Below, in pieces: positions 13,887-22,491 of a DNA stretch of 64,000 nt. The position numbers and the translations under genes were made by a program. Within the stretch, counting starts at the first letter, position 1, and every line of letters starts with the position of its first letter. The notes under the pieces were generated by a model. That model was not told the origin of the DNA, did no database searches, and saw only the letters and a program-made list of their open reading frames with translations. Source of the stretch: Amycolatopsis sp. CA-126428 (GTDB taxonomy: Bacteria > Actinomycetota > Actinomycetes > Mycobacteriales > Pseudonocardiaceae); NCBI RefSeq assembly GCF_002904335.1, contig NZ_PPHF01000027.1, forward strand, positions 1 through 64,000, in the 5' to 3' direction.

Positions 13887-16405
13887 CGCCGCACCTCGCT
13901 GTTCGAAAAGCCCGGAACTCCCAGCATCACGGGCACTTTCTGCTGCCGCTCCTCGCGGAAGGAGATCGCCGGGTCGGGCGCGCCCGGAGCGTTGACGAAG
14001 GAGGTGAACCGGGCCAGCTTCTCCGGGTCCTCCAGGACGCCCTTCCACTCGTCGGCGTAGTTGTCGACGTGCTTGGCCATCGCCGCGTCGAGGTCTTCGC
14101 AGATGCCGAGGGAGTCGTCGACGATCACCGCGCGCAGGTGGTCGAGGCCACCGTCCAGCTCCTCGATCCAGGGCGCGGTCCGCTGCAGCCGGTCGGCGGT
14201 GCGCACGTAGAACATCAGGAACCGGTCGATCGTGCGGATCAGCGTCTCGCTGTCCACATCGGACACCAGCAGGTCGGCGTGGCGCGGGGTGGTGCCGCCG
14301 TTGCCGCCGACGTAGAGGTTCCAGCCGTTCTCCGTGGCGATGATGCCGAAGTCCTTGCTCCGCGCCTCTGCGCACTCCCGGGCGCAGCCCGAAACCGCGG
14401 ACTTGAGCTTGTGGGGCGAACGCAGGCCGCGGTAACGCAGCTCCAGCTCGATCGCCAGCCCGACGCTGTCCTGGACGCCGTAGCGGCACCACGTCGACCC
14501 GACGCACGACTTCACCGTGCGCAGCGCCTTGCCGTAGGCGTGCCCGGACTCGAACCCGGCGTCGACGAGCCGCCGCCAGATGAGCGGCAGCTGGTCCACC
14601 GTCGCCCCGAACAGGTCGATCCGCTGGCCGCCGGTGATCTTGGTGTACAGCCCGAAGTCGCGCGCCACCTCGCCGATCACGATCAGCTTGTCCGGCGTGA
14701 TCTCGCCGCCGGGGATCCGCGGCACCACCGAGTAGGTGCCGTTGCGCTGCAGGTTCGCCAGGTACCGGTCGTTGGTGTCCTGCAGGGTCATCTGCTCGCC
14801 GCCGAGCACGTGCCCGTTGCCGAGGGTGGCCAGGATCGACGCCACCGCGGGCTTGCAGATCGCGCAGCCGCTGCCCGTGCCGTACCGGCCGATCAGCTCG
14901 CTGAACGTCGTGATCCGGGTGGCCTGGACGATCTCGAACAGCTCCGCGCGCGACTGCGGGAAGTGCTCGCAGACGGCCTTCGACTGCTCGACGCCGGCCG
15001 CGCTGAGCAGCCTGCCCAGCAGCGGGACGCACGAGCCGCAGGCGGTGCCCGCCCGGGTGCACGCCTTCAGCTTGCCGACGGTGTCGCAGCCGTCCTCGTG
15101 GATGGCCTGGGTAATCGTGCCTTTGGACACCGCGTTGCACGAGCAGATCTGGGCCGCGTCGGGCAGCGCGTCGACGCCGACCGCGGCGCCGCCACCCGCC
15201 GGGGCGAGGATCGCGCCCGGCTCGGCCGGCAGCGGACGCCCGACCAGCGCACGCAGGGTGTTGTACTCGGTCGCGTCGCCGACGAGCACGCCGCCGAGCA
15301 GCGTCTTGCCGTCGTCGGTGACCACGAGCTTCTTGTACGTCCCGGCGACCGCGTCGTTGACGGCGACTTCCAGAGCGCCTTCGGTCTTCGCGTGCGCGTC
15401 ACCGAAGGAAGCGACGTCGACGCCCATCAGCTTCAGCTTCGTGGAGGTGTCCGGCTCCGGGAACGTCCCGCCCCCGCCGGTGAGCTGCGCGGCGACGATC
15501 TCCGCCATCGCGTAGCCGGGCGCCACGATGCCGTACACCTTGCCGTCGACCGCCGCGCACTCGCCGATCGCGTAGATCGCCGGGTCGCTGGTCCGGCAGG
15601 ACGCATCCGTGAGGACACCGCCGCGCGGGCCGAGGTCCAGGCCGGACTGCCGGGCGAGGTCGTCGCGCGGCCGGACGCCGGCGGAGAACACGACGAGGTC
15701 GACGTCGAGCTCGGTGCCGTTGCCCAGCTTGGCCAGCAGCCGCGAGCCGTCGGCCTCGATGGCGTCGGTGGACGTTCCCGTGTGGACGGTGACGTCCAGC
15801 GCCGTGATCATCCGGCGGAGCATCGACCCGCCGCCCTCGTCGACCTGCAGCGGCATCAGCCGCGGCGCCATCTCGACGACGTGCGGGGACAAGCCCATGT
15901 CCCGCAGCGCCTTCGCGGCCTCCAGGCCGAGCAGGCCACCGCCGATGACGACGGCCGAGCGCCGGCCGCGGCCCGGCTTGTCGACGGCCGCCGCGCGGAT
16001 CGCGTCGAGGTCTTCGATGGTCCGGTAGACGAAACAGCCGTCCAGGTCGTGCCCGGGCACCGGCGGCACGAACGGCCGCGAGCCGGTGGCCAGCACCAGC
16101 GCGTCGTACGAGACGACCTCGCCGGACGCCGTGGTGACCGTGCGAGCGTCCCGGTCGACCGACACGGCCAGCTCACCGAGCCGCAGGTCGACGTGCGCGT
16201 CGCCCGCGTAGTCCGAGCCGGGCAGGGCCAGCGCGGCCGGGTCCCAGCTGTCCACGTAGGAGGTGAGCGCCACCCGGTCGTACGCCGGGCGCGGCTCCTC
16301 GGACAGGACGACGATGTGCCAGTTACCCGAAGGGTCTTCCGCGCGCACCGCCTCCACGAGCCGGTGGGCGACCATGCCGTGTCCGGCGACGACCAAGGTG
16401 GGCAT
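13883..16405 (-). CDS. nirB: NADH-dependent assimilatory nitrite reductase, large subunit NirB
   Basis: 840 residues from the ATG at 16405 (GGAGGTCTGAG upstream). The order is: FAD/NAD-binding oxidoreductase domains (VVAGHGMVAHRLVEAV; GGGLLGLEAAKAL), a BFD-type [2Fe-2S] domain around residues 400-480 (CSCNAVSKG and CGSC), and a C-terminal siroheme/4Fe-4S half with CVGSTWC and SGCARECAEAR. It reduces nitrite to ammonium with six electrons from NADH, in the cytosol. The start follows the narK stop by one base (TGAGATG), and the stop overlaps nirD. The siroheme requirement links it to the HemD-like proteins in this region. Confidence 0.95.
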   Translation of the reverse strand: MPTLVVAGHGMVAHRLVEAVRAEDPSGNWHIVVLSEEPRPAYDRVALTSYVDSWDPAALALPGSDYAGDAHVDLRLGELAVSVDRDARTVTTASGEVVSYDALVLATGSRPFVPPVPGHDLDGCFVYRTIEDLDAIRAAAVDKPGRGRRSAVVIGGGLLGLEAAKALRDMGLSPHVVEMAPRLMPLQVDEGGGSMLRRMITALDVTVHTGTSTDAIEADGSRLLAKLGNGTELDVDLVVFSAGVRPRDDLARQSGLDLGPRGGVLTDASCRTSDPAIYAIGECAAVDGKVYGIVAPGYAMAEIVAAQLTGGGGTFPEPDTSTKLKLMGVDVASFGDAHAKTEGALEVAVNDAVAGTYKKLVVTDDGKTLLGGVLVGDATEYNTLRALVGRPLPAEPGAILAPAGGGAAVGVDALPDAAQICSCNAVSKGTITQAIHEDGCDTVGKLKACTRAGTACGSCVPLLGRLLSAAGVEQSKAVCEHFPQSRAELFEIVQATRITTFSELIGRYGTGSGCAICKPAVASILATLGNGHVLGGEQMTLQDTNDRYLANLQRNGTYSVVPRIPGGEITPDKLIVIGEVARDFGLYTKITGGQRIDLFGATVDQLPLIWRRLVDAGFESGHAYGKALRTVKSCVGSTWCRYGVQDSVGLAIELELRYRGLRSPHKLKSAVSGCARECAEARSKDFGIIATENGWNLYVGGNGGTTPRHADLLVSDVDSETLIRTIDRFLMFYVRTADRLQRTAPWIEELDGGLDHLRAVIVDDSLGICEDLDAAMAKHVDNYADEWKGVLEDPEKLARFTSFVNAPGAPDPAISFREERQQKVPVMLGVPGFSNSEVRR

Positions 16406-16406
16406 C

Positions 16407-17765
16407 TCAGACCTCCGCTCCCGCGAGCGCCAGACCGCGCTCACTCGTGGGCTGTTCGGCGGGCTTGCGCAGGTAAACCGCCCAGGTGACGGCGAAGCAG
16501 AGCCCGTAGAAGACCAGGAATCCGATGAAGGCGGGCACCCCGCTCTTGGCGTCGGCGAACGACTGCCGGAACGCGAGGTTGATGAACAGACCACCTTCGG
16601 CACCGATCGCGCCGGCCAGGCCGATCAGCGCGCCGGACAGCCGTCGTGCCTTGAGCAGCTCGGCCGCCTCTTCGGCGCCGTTCGCGATCGCCACCTTCGC
16701 CTTGGCGCGGAAGATCGCCGGGATCATCTTGTACGTCGAGCCGTTGCCGACCCCGGCGAGCACGAACAGCACCACGAACGCGACCGTGAACAGCACGAGC
16801 GACTTCGAGGTCGAGGCCAGGATCAGCACGACCGTGGCCAGCGCCATCCCGATGAACGTGAAGAAGGTGATCTTGCCGCCGCCGATCCGGTCGGCCAGCC
16901 AGCCGCCCAGCGGCCGCGAGAGCGAGCCGAGCAGCGGGCCGAGGAACGTCACCGCGGCCGCCTGCAGCGGGGTGCGGCCGAACTGGTTCTGCAGCACCAG
17001 GCCGAAGGCGAAGCTGTAGCCGATGAAGGAACCGAACGTGCCGATGTAGAGGAACGACATCACCCAGGTGTGCGGCTCCTTGACGACCTCGCGCATCGCC
17101 TTGGTGTCGCCCTTCACGGTGGCGAGGTTGTCCATGTAGAGGTACGCGAGCACGGCGGCGACCACGATCAGCGGGATGTAGATGTAGAGCACCAGCCGCG
17201 GGGCGGTCGCGCCCGCCGTGCCGATCACCAGGAGGCCGATCAGCTGGATGGCCGCGACGCCGAGGTTGCCGCCACCGGCGTTGAGGCCCAGCGCCCAGCC
17301 CTTGTGCTTCTCGGGGTAGAAGGTGTTGATGTTCGTCATCGACGACGCGAAGTTGCCGCCGCCGACCCCGCCGAGCGCCGCCACCAGCAGGAACGTACCG
17401 AGCGATGTGCCGGGGTGCAGCACGATCGCGGCCAGCGTGGCCGGGATCAGCAGCAGCACGGCGGACACGACGGTCCAGTTGCGGCCGCCGAACTTGGCCA
17501 CGGCGAAGGTGTAGGGCAGCCGCATCAGGCCGCCGATCAGCGTCGGCGTCGAGACGAGGAGGAACTTGTCGGCGGCGGAGAAGCCGTAGTCCTTGCCCAT
17601 GAACAGGACGATGACCGACCAGAGGGTCCAGATCGAGAAGCCGATGTGCTCGGCGAAGACCGAGAACCAGAGGTTGCGACGGGCGATCTTCTTGCCCGTG
17701 GACTCCCAGAACTCGTCGTTCTCGGGTTCCCAGTGTTCGATCCAGTGCTTACCTTGGTGGGCCAC
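16407..17765 (-). CDS. narK: nitrate/nitrite transporter NarK (NasK), MFS
   Basis: 452 residues with about 12 membrane segments, GTG start at 17765 preceded by GAAGGAG. The nitrate-signature regions characteristic of the NNP family are visible: GLGNFASSMTNINTFYP-like (here GVGGGNFASSMTNINTFYP) and GNGSTYKMIPAIF, with conserved Arg in the first membrane-domain half (GGLMRLPYTF). The N-terminal HWEPENDEFWESTGKKIARRNL extension is typical of actinobacterial NarK. It imports nitrate and may exchange nitrite. It lies between the nitrate reductase and nitrite reductase genes, as expected for an assimilation operon, 59 bp after the upstream gene. Confidence 0.92.
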   Translation of the reverse strand: MAHQGKHWIEHWEPENDEFWESTGKKIARRNLWFSVFAEHIGFSIWTLWSVIVLFMGKDYGFSAADKFLLVSTPTLIGGLMRLPYTFAVAKFGGRNWTVVSAVLLLIPATLAAIVLHPGTSLGTFLLVAALGGVGGGNFASSMTNINTFYPEKHKGWALGLNAGGGNLGVAAIQLIGLLVIGTAGATAPRLVLYIYIPLIVVAAVLAYLYMDNLATVKGDTKAMREVVKEPHTWVMSFLYIGTFGSFIGYSFAFGLVLQNQFGRTPLQAAAVTFLGPLLGSLSRPLGGWLADRIGGGKITFFTFIGMALATVVLILASTSKSLVLFTVAFVVLFVLAGVGNGSTYKMIPAIFRAKAKVAIANGAEEAAELLKARRLSGALIGLAGAIGAEGGLFINLAFRQSFADAKSGVPAFIGFLVFYGLCFAVTWAVYLRKPAEQPTSERGLALAGAEV

Positions 17766-17824
17766 GGCGTGCTCCTTCGTGCGGCGGTTCGTGGTGGGCT
17801 GTGGGAATCGGTGACTGGGGTCGG

Positions 17825-19252
17825 TCACTGCGCGGCGAGCCAGTTCGCGATGCCGCCGACGGTGTCGGAGCACCCGCCGCATCCCGTGGTGGCTCGCGTG
17901 GCCCGCGCCAGTGCGGGTGTGTCGGTCGCCCCGGCCTTCCAGGCCTCGATCAGCCGGCCCTTGGTGACGTTGTTGCAGCGGCAGATCACCGCCGTCGCGG
18001 GCAGGTCGGCGGGGCTGGCCGCCGGGGTACTGCCGGTGGGCAGCGCCCGGCCGAGCAGGACGGCGAGCCGGTCCTCGGGCAGCAGCGTCCCGCGGTCGTG
18101 GAACTGGGTGATGGTCGCGGCCGCGTCGGGCAGGCCGAGCAGGATCGCCCCGGTGACGCGGTTTTCGCGGACGACGAGCTTGCCGTACCGGCCGCCGGTG
18201 GGGTCGTTGAACGTCAGCACCTCGGCACCGGCGTCGGATGCTTCGAGCTGGGTCTCGCCCAAGGCAGCCAGGTCGATGCCGCGGGCCTTGAGCCGGGTGA
18301 CGGCGGTCGTGCCGCGGTAGCGGGCGGCCGCGTTCGTACCGGTCAGGACGTCGGCCAGCACCGACGCCTGTTCCCACGCGGGCTGGATCAGCCCGGCCGG
18401 GGCGCCGGGGTGGCGGGCGCAGTCGCCGAGAGCGTGGATGCGGCCGTCGCTGGTCCGCAGGGTGTCGTCGACGAGGATTCCCCTGTCGACGTCGAGGCCG
18501 GCTTCGATGGCCAGGCTCGTTTCGGCGCGGACGCCGGCGGCGACCACGACCAGGTCGGCCGGGACGAGGCTGCCGTCATCGAGCTTGAGCCCGTCGCCGG
18601 GCAGGTAGCGGGCGGCGGTGGCGCCGAACTTGAACGTCACGCCCATGTCGGTGAGCTGCCGGGCGAGCACGTGCCCGGCGGCCGGGTCGAGCTGGCGTTC
18701 CATGACGTGCCCCAGCGGGTGCACGACGGTCACCTGGTTGCCGCGCCCGGCCAGGCCGCGGGCGGCTTCGAGGCCGAGCAGGCCACCCCCGAGCACGGCG
18801 ACCGGCGCGCCGAAGCGGGCCGCGTCGAGGATCTTGGCGCAGTCGTCGAGGCTGCGGAAGGCGACCACGCCGGGCCCGGCTTCGAGGCCTTCGACCGGCG
18901 GGATCCACGGGTTCGCGCCGGTGGCGAGGACGAGCGCGTCGTAGTCCACGCATGCCCCGTCGTCGAGTTCGACGCAGCGCTTCTCGCGGTCGATGCGGGC
19001 GACGTCGACGCCGAGCCGCAGGTCGATGTTGTGCCGCTGGGCCCACTCGTCGTCGTGCAGGCGGACGCTTTCGGCGCTCATCCCGCCCGCGACGACAGCG
19101 GACAGCAGCACCCGGTTGTAGGCCGCGTGCTTTTCGGCACCGAGCACGGTCAGCCGCACCCGCTCGGCGATCGGGTCGCGGCGGCGGATCTCGTCGGCCA
19201 GCCGGGCGCCGGCCATCCCGTACCCGACGATGACGACTTCACGGGGGCTCAT
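17825..19252 (-). CDS. nasC: FAD/NAD(P)H and [2Fe-2S] electron-transfer subunit of assimilatory nitrate reductase
   Basis: 475 residues: an NirB-type FAD-dependent oxidoreductase (VVIVGYGMAGARLADEI, LATGANPW, LGGGLLGLEAARGL, ALGDCARHPG) ending in a BFD-like domain with CRCNNVTKG and TGCGGC. It has no siroheme domain, so it is an electron-transfer partner rather than a nitrite reductase. It would pass electrons from NAD(P)H to the molybdenum subunit encoded just upstream. Its ATG at 19252 overlaps the stop of that gene (ATGA). The symbol follows the usage I recall for the Amycolatopsis mediterranei nas operon. Confidence 0.85.
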   Translation of the reverse strand: MSPREVVIVGYGMAGARLADEIRRRDPIAERVRLTVLGAEKHAAYNRVLLSAVVAGGMSAESVRLHDDEWAQRHNIDLRLGVDVARIDREKRCVELDDGACVDYDALVLATGANPWIPPVEGLEAGPGVVAFRSLDDCAKILDAARFGAPVAVLGGGLLGLEAARGLAGRGNQVTVVHPLGHVMERQLDPAAGHVLARQLTDMGVTFKFGATAARYLPGDGLKLDDGSLVPADLVVVAAGVRAETSLAIEAGLDVDRGILVDDTLRTSDGRIHALGDCARHPGAPAGLIQPAWEQASVLADVLTGTNAAARYRGTTAVTRLKARGIDLAALGETQLEASDAGAEVLTFNDPTGGRYGKLVVRENRVTGAILLGLPDAAATITQFHDRGTLLPEDRLAVLLGRALPTGSTPAASPADLPATAVICRCNNVTKGRLIEAWKAGATDTPALARATRATTGCGGCSDTVGGIANWLAAQ

Positions 19253-21297
19253 GCGGCACCATCCACAGTAGACAGGGACACGGCACACACCTTGAACTCC
19301 GGCATCCGGCTGACCGGGTCGAGCGCCGGGTTGGTGAACAGGTTGGCGCGCTGCTCACCGGGGAAGTGGAACGGCAGGAAGATCAGGTCGGGCTTGAGGC
19401 TCTGAGCGAATCGCACTCGCGCAACGGTTTCGCCCCGCCGCGATCGGACCACCGCACGGTCGCCTTCTTCGAGCCCGGCGCGCTTGGCGGTGTCCGGGTG
19501 GACCTCGACGAACGCCTCCGGGACGACTTCGTTGAGCTCTTGCACGAGACGGGTCTGCGCGCCCGATTGGTAGTGCTGCAGCACGCGGCCGGTGGTGGCC
19601 TGCAACGGGAACTCGTCATCGGGCAGCTCGGCCGGACCGGTGTGCTCGACCGGCACGAACCGCGCGCGGCCGTCCGGGTGGGCGAAGGCGTCGAGGAACA
19701 TCCGCGGGGTGCCGGGGTGGTCGTTCCCGGGGACCGGCCAGTGCAGGGCCTCCCCCGCGCGCAGCCGGTCGTAGCTGACGCCGGAGTAGTCGGCGATCCC
19801 ACCCTTGGACGCGATCCGCAGCTCTTCGAACACGGTCTCGGCGTCGGTCGGGAAGCGATCTTCGGGCTGTCCCAGCCGGAGCGCGAGCCCGTTGAGGACG
19901 TCGAGGTCGGACCGGACCCCCGGTGGCGGCGTCAACGCCTTGCGCCGCAGCAGGATCCGGCCTTCGAGGTTGGTGAGCGTGCCGTCCTCTTCGGCCCACT
20001 GGGTCACCGGCAGGACGACGTCGGCGAGCGCCGCGGTCTCCGACAGCACGAAGTCGGCGACGACCAGGAAGTCCAGTTCGGACAGCCGATCTTGGACGCG
20101 CTGCGAGCGCGGGGCCGAGACGACCACGTTGCTGCCGAACACCATCAGCGCCTTCGGGCCGTTCTCCTGGCCGAGCGCTTCGAGCAGCTCGGTGGCCGAG
20201 CGGCCGGGGCCGGGCAGGCTGTCCGCGTCGACGCCCCACACGCCGGCGACGTACTCGCGCGCGGCCGGGTCGTCGAGCTTGCGGTAGCCGGGCAGCTGGT
20301 CGGCCTTCTGGCCGTGCTCGCGGCCGCCCTGGCCGTTGCCCTGCCCGGTGAGGCAGCCGTAGCCGGAGCCCGCGCGGCCGGGCAGGCCGAGGCTCAGCGC
20401 GAGGTTGATCCAGGCGCCGACGGTCGCGGTCCCGGTGGCGTGCTGCTCGGTGCCGCGGGCGGTGAGGATGTAGGCGTTGCGGGCGGCGGCGAGTTTCTCC
20501 GCGGCGAGGCGCATGTCGGCGGCCGAGACGCCGGTGACGCGCTCGGCGCGCTCCGGCCACCAGCTCGCGGCGATCCGCCACACCTCGGCGAACCCGCTCG
20601 TCCGGTCGTCCACATAGGACTGGTCGAGGTGGCCGCCTTCGACGACGGCGTGCAGGATGCCCAGGGCCAGCGCGAGATCCGTGCCGGGGGCGGGGGCGAG
20701 GTGCAGGCTCGCCAGCTCCGCGGTCGGGGTGCGCCGCGGGTCGACGACGATCAGGTCGGTACCGCGCAGGTGCTGGATGAACGGCGGCATCGTCTCGGCC
20801 GGGTTCGCGCCGGCGAGCAGCACGACGTCGGCGTTCTTCAGATCCGTGACGGGGAACGGCATCCCGCGATCGGCCCCGAAGGCCTTGATCCCGGCCGCGG
20901 CGGCCGAGGACATGCAGAACCGGCCGTTGTAGTCGATCTGCGAGGTGCCGAGCGCGACGCGGGCGAACTTGCCGAGCAGGTAGGCCTTTTCGTTGGTCAG
21001 CCCGCCGCCGCCGAAGATCGCGACCCCGTCCGGGCCGTGTTCGGCCTGGAGTTCGGCGAGTTTCCGGGCGACGTGGTCGAGGGCGAAGTCCCAGCCGACC
21101 GGCTCGAGCGCGCCGTTCACGCGCAGCATCGGGGTGGTCAGCCGCTTCGGGCTCGTGAGGAGGCTGCCCGAGGTCCAGCCCTTCTGGCACAGGCCGCCGG
21201 CGTTGACCGGGAAGTCCCGCGGCGTCACGCGGGTGCCCTCGAGGCTCATCCCGCACTGCAGCGCGCAGTACGGGCAGTGGGTGTCGACCTGCGGCAT
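19249..21297 (-). CDS. nasA: assimilatory nitrate reductase, molybdopterin catalytic subunit
   Basis: 682 residues of the Mo-bisMGD oxidoreductase family. The N-terminal 4Fe-4S motif is C8-x2-C11-x3-C15 with C37, followed by Lys39 of the CxKG motif. Other signatures are YNGRFCMSSAAAAGIKAFGADRG, GANPAETMPP, and the C-terminal dinucleotide-binding block with TTGRVLQHYQSGAQTR. A Cys at the CMSS position suits the Nas/Nap type. It reduces nitrate to nitrite in the cytosol and needs molybdenum cofactor. It is the first gene of the nas operon; GGAGGTGCCCG precedes the ATG. A GlnR-like half-box lies about 75 bp upstream. Confidence 0.93.
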   Translation of the reverse strand: MPQVDTHCPYCALQCGMSLEGTRVTPRDFPVNAGGLCQKGWTSGSLLTSPKRLTTPMLRVNGALEPVGWDFALDHVARKLAELQAEHGPDGVAIFGGGGLTNEKAYLLGKFARVALGTSQIDYNGRFCMSSAAAAGIKAFGADRGMPFPVTDLKNADVVLLAGANPAETMPPFIQHLRGTDLIVVDPRRTPTAELASLHLAPAPGTDLALALGILHAVVEGGHLDQSYVDDRTSGFAEVWRIAASWWPERAERVTGVSAADMRLAAEKLAAARNAYILTARGTEQHATGTATVGAWINLALSLGLPGRAGSGYGCLTGQGNGQGGREHGQKADQLPGYRKLDDPAAREYVAGVWGVDADSLPGPGRSATELLEALGQENGPKALMVFGSNVVVSAPRSQRVQDRLSELDFLVVADFVLSETAALADVVLPVTQWAEEDGTLTNLEGRILLRRKALTPPPGVRSDLDVLNGLALRLGQPEDRFPTDAETVFEELRIASKGGIADYSGVSYDRLRAGEALHWPVPGNDHPGTPRMFLDAFAHPDGRARFVPVEHTGPAELPDDEFPLQATTGRVLQHYQSGAQTRLVQELNEVVPEAFVEVHPDTAKRAGLEEGDRAVVRSRRGETVARVRFAQSLKPDLIFLPFHFPGEQRANLFTNPALDPVSRMPEFKVCAVSLSTVDGAA

Positions 21298-21563
21298 CGG
21301 GCACCTCCTCGGCGGTTCGGGCTTGCCCTGACGCTAAGGAGGCCGTGTTAACCGGATTCGACCGAATGTTTCAGGCAGTTGACATTGCGGCGGTTTACGC
21401 GGCGCCCGGTCGGTGAGATCGGCGTCCAGCTGCCGGGAGTTCCGAGGTCAGCGAGGAGTTGTCCGAAGTGACGACGAAGGGGCTTGCGACGTGGGTCACA
21501 AGGGTCCGGCCGTGTTCTGGCTTCGGATCGGGGTTGCGGGGGGTCTGGGAGAGGGCGTGGCGG
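21298..21563 (-). promoter_or_regulatory. nas operon upstream region with a GlnR-like half-box
   Basis: On the minus strand, GTCAA-CTGCCT-GAAAC (21383-21368) matches the two-site GlnR pattern GTnAC-n6-GAAAC with one deviation. It lies 71-86 bp upstream of the nasA ATG. A GTAAA motif a little further upstream is not followed by a second good GAAAC site, so only half of a full four-site box is evident. The rest of the 266-bp intergenic region shows no gene. Nitrogen-limitation control by GlnR with the NnaR-like co-activator is the expected logic. Confidence 0.5.
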
Positions 21564-22361
21564 TCACAAGACGCCGGAGACCTCGCGGGCCGCCGCGCGC
21601 AGGCCGTCCAGTGATGCCTGTGTCGATCTCGGGTTCAGTGCGTTGGACGCCAGGCGGAACAGGACCGCGCGCAGCAGCAGCTGGGGCCACTCCGGCAGGT
21701 GGGCCCAGCGTTCGAGCAAGTCGCGGCCTGCGCCGCCCCAGGCGAGCGCGTCCACCGCGACGATCGCCGCGCCGTACTCGCCCGGGCGGTAGTACGGCAC
21801 GAAGTCGACTACACCCGGGATGTCGTCGCCGTCGAACAGGAGGCCGGCCAGCAGCTCGCCGTGGGCTACCTGGTGCGGGAGGGTGATGCGGCGGCGGGCG
21901 CCCGCGAGGACCTCGAACCAGCGGCCGCCCTTGGTTTCGTCCAGGGGGACCTCGAGCTCCTCCCAGGCGATGCGGTCGGCGACCGCGTCGACGTCCGTGC
22001 GCGCGTCGAGGAAGTCCGGGCGGGGCAGGCCGGCCGTGGCCCGGTGGAGCTTCACCGCCGCCAGCACCGATGGGTCGCCGCGGTGTTCCGGTGTGCCGGG
22101 GATGAACCGTGACGCCGTCCAGCCGCCGACGATCCAGCGGCCGTCGGTGGAGCGGACCGGCTTTCCGACCCGCAGCCCCGGCTCGCGGACGTAGTCGAGC
22201 GCGTGGGCGGTCCACAGCGTCCTGACCTTGTCGGTGGCCGGCTTGAGCACGAGGTCGCCGCAGCGCCACGCCGTCGAGTCCGGCAGGCGTTCGCTGCCGT
22301 CGGCGGGGCCGCCGAAGGCGGCGCAAACGTGCGCCGGAGGACGTTCGAGGGTTGACCGCAC
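21564..22361 (-). CDS. TIGR02569 family phosphotransferase-fold protein
   Basis: 265 residues from a GTG at 22361. It matches the actinobacterial TIGR02569 family, distant relatives of aminoglycoside/choline kinases. Visible blocks are WRCGDLVLKPATD, YVREPGLRVGKPVRS, GRWIVGGWTASRFIPG, HQVAHGELLAGLLFDGDDIPGVVDFVPYYRPGEY. The HGELLxxxxFD...GVVDF arrangement resembles a kinase catalytic loop and metal-binding Asp, with Glu replacing the usual Asp after HG. No substrate is known. In M. tuberculosis, as I recall, Rv3205c occupies the same place next to moeZ. Confidence 0.78.
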   Translation of the reverse strand: MRSTLERPPAHVCAAFGGPADGSERLPDSTAWRCGDLVLKPATDKVRTLWTAHALDYVREPGLRVGKPVRSTDGRWIVGGWTASRFIPGTPEHRGDPSVLAAVKLHRATAGLPRPDFLDARTDVDAVADRIAWEELEVPLDETKGGRWFEVLAGARRRITLPHQVAHGELLAGLLFDGDDIPGVVDFVPYYRPGEYGAAIVAVDALAWGGAGRDLLERWAHLPEWPQLLLRAVLFRLASNALNPRSTQASLDGLRAAAREVSGVL

Positions 22362-22440
22362 GGCCGTGAGGTTACCCGGGCGGGTGTTCCTCGATCGAGA
22401 AGACGCGCTGGTCACACACGGTTTTGCCGAGCGCCCGAAA

Positions 22441-22485
22441 TGCCGTGAAGGCCGCCTCCGGAGCCGGAGACGGCCTTCACGGGCA
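22441..22485. terminator. hairpin downstream of moeZ
   Basis: A 20-bp stem (22441-22461 against 22464-22485) with one mismatch, one bulge and a 2-nt centre, starting TGCCGTGAAGGCCG. It lies 7 bp past the moeZ stop on the minus strand and is a probable terminator. Confidence 0.7.
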
Positions 22486-22491
22486 CCACTG

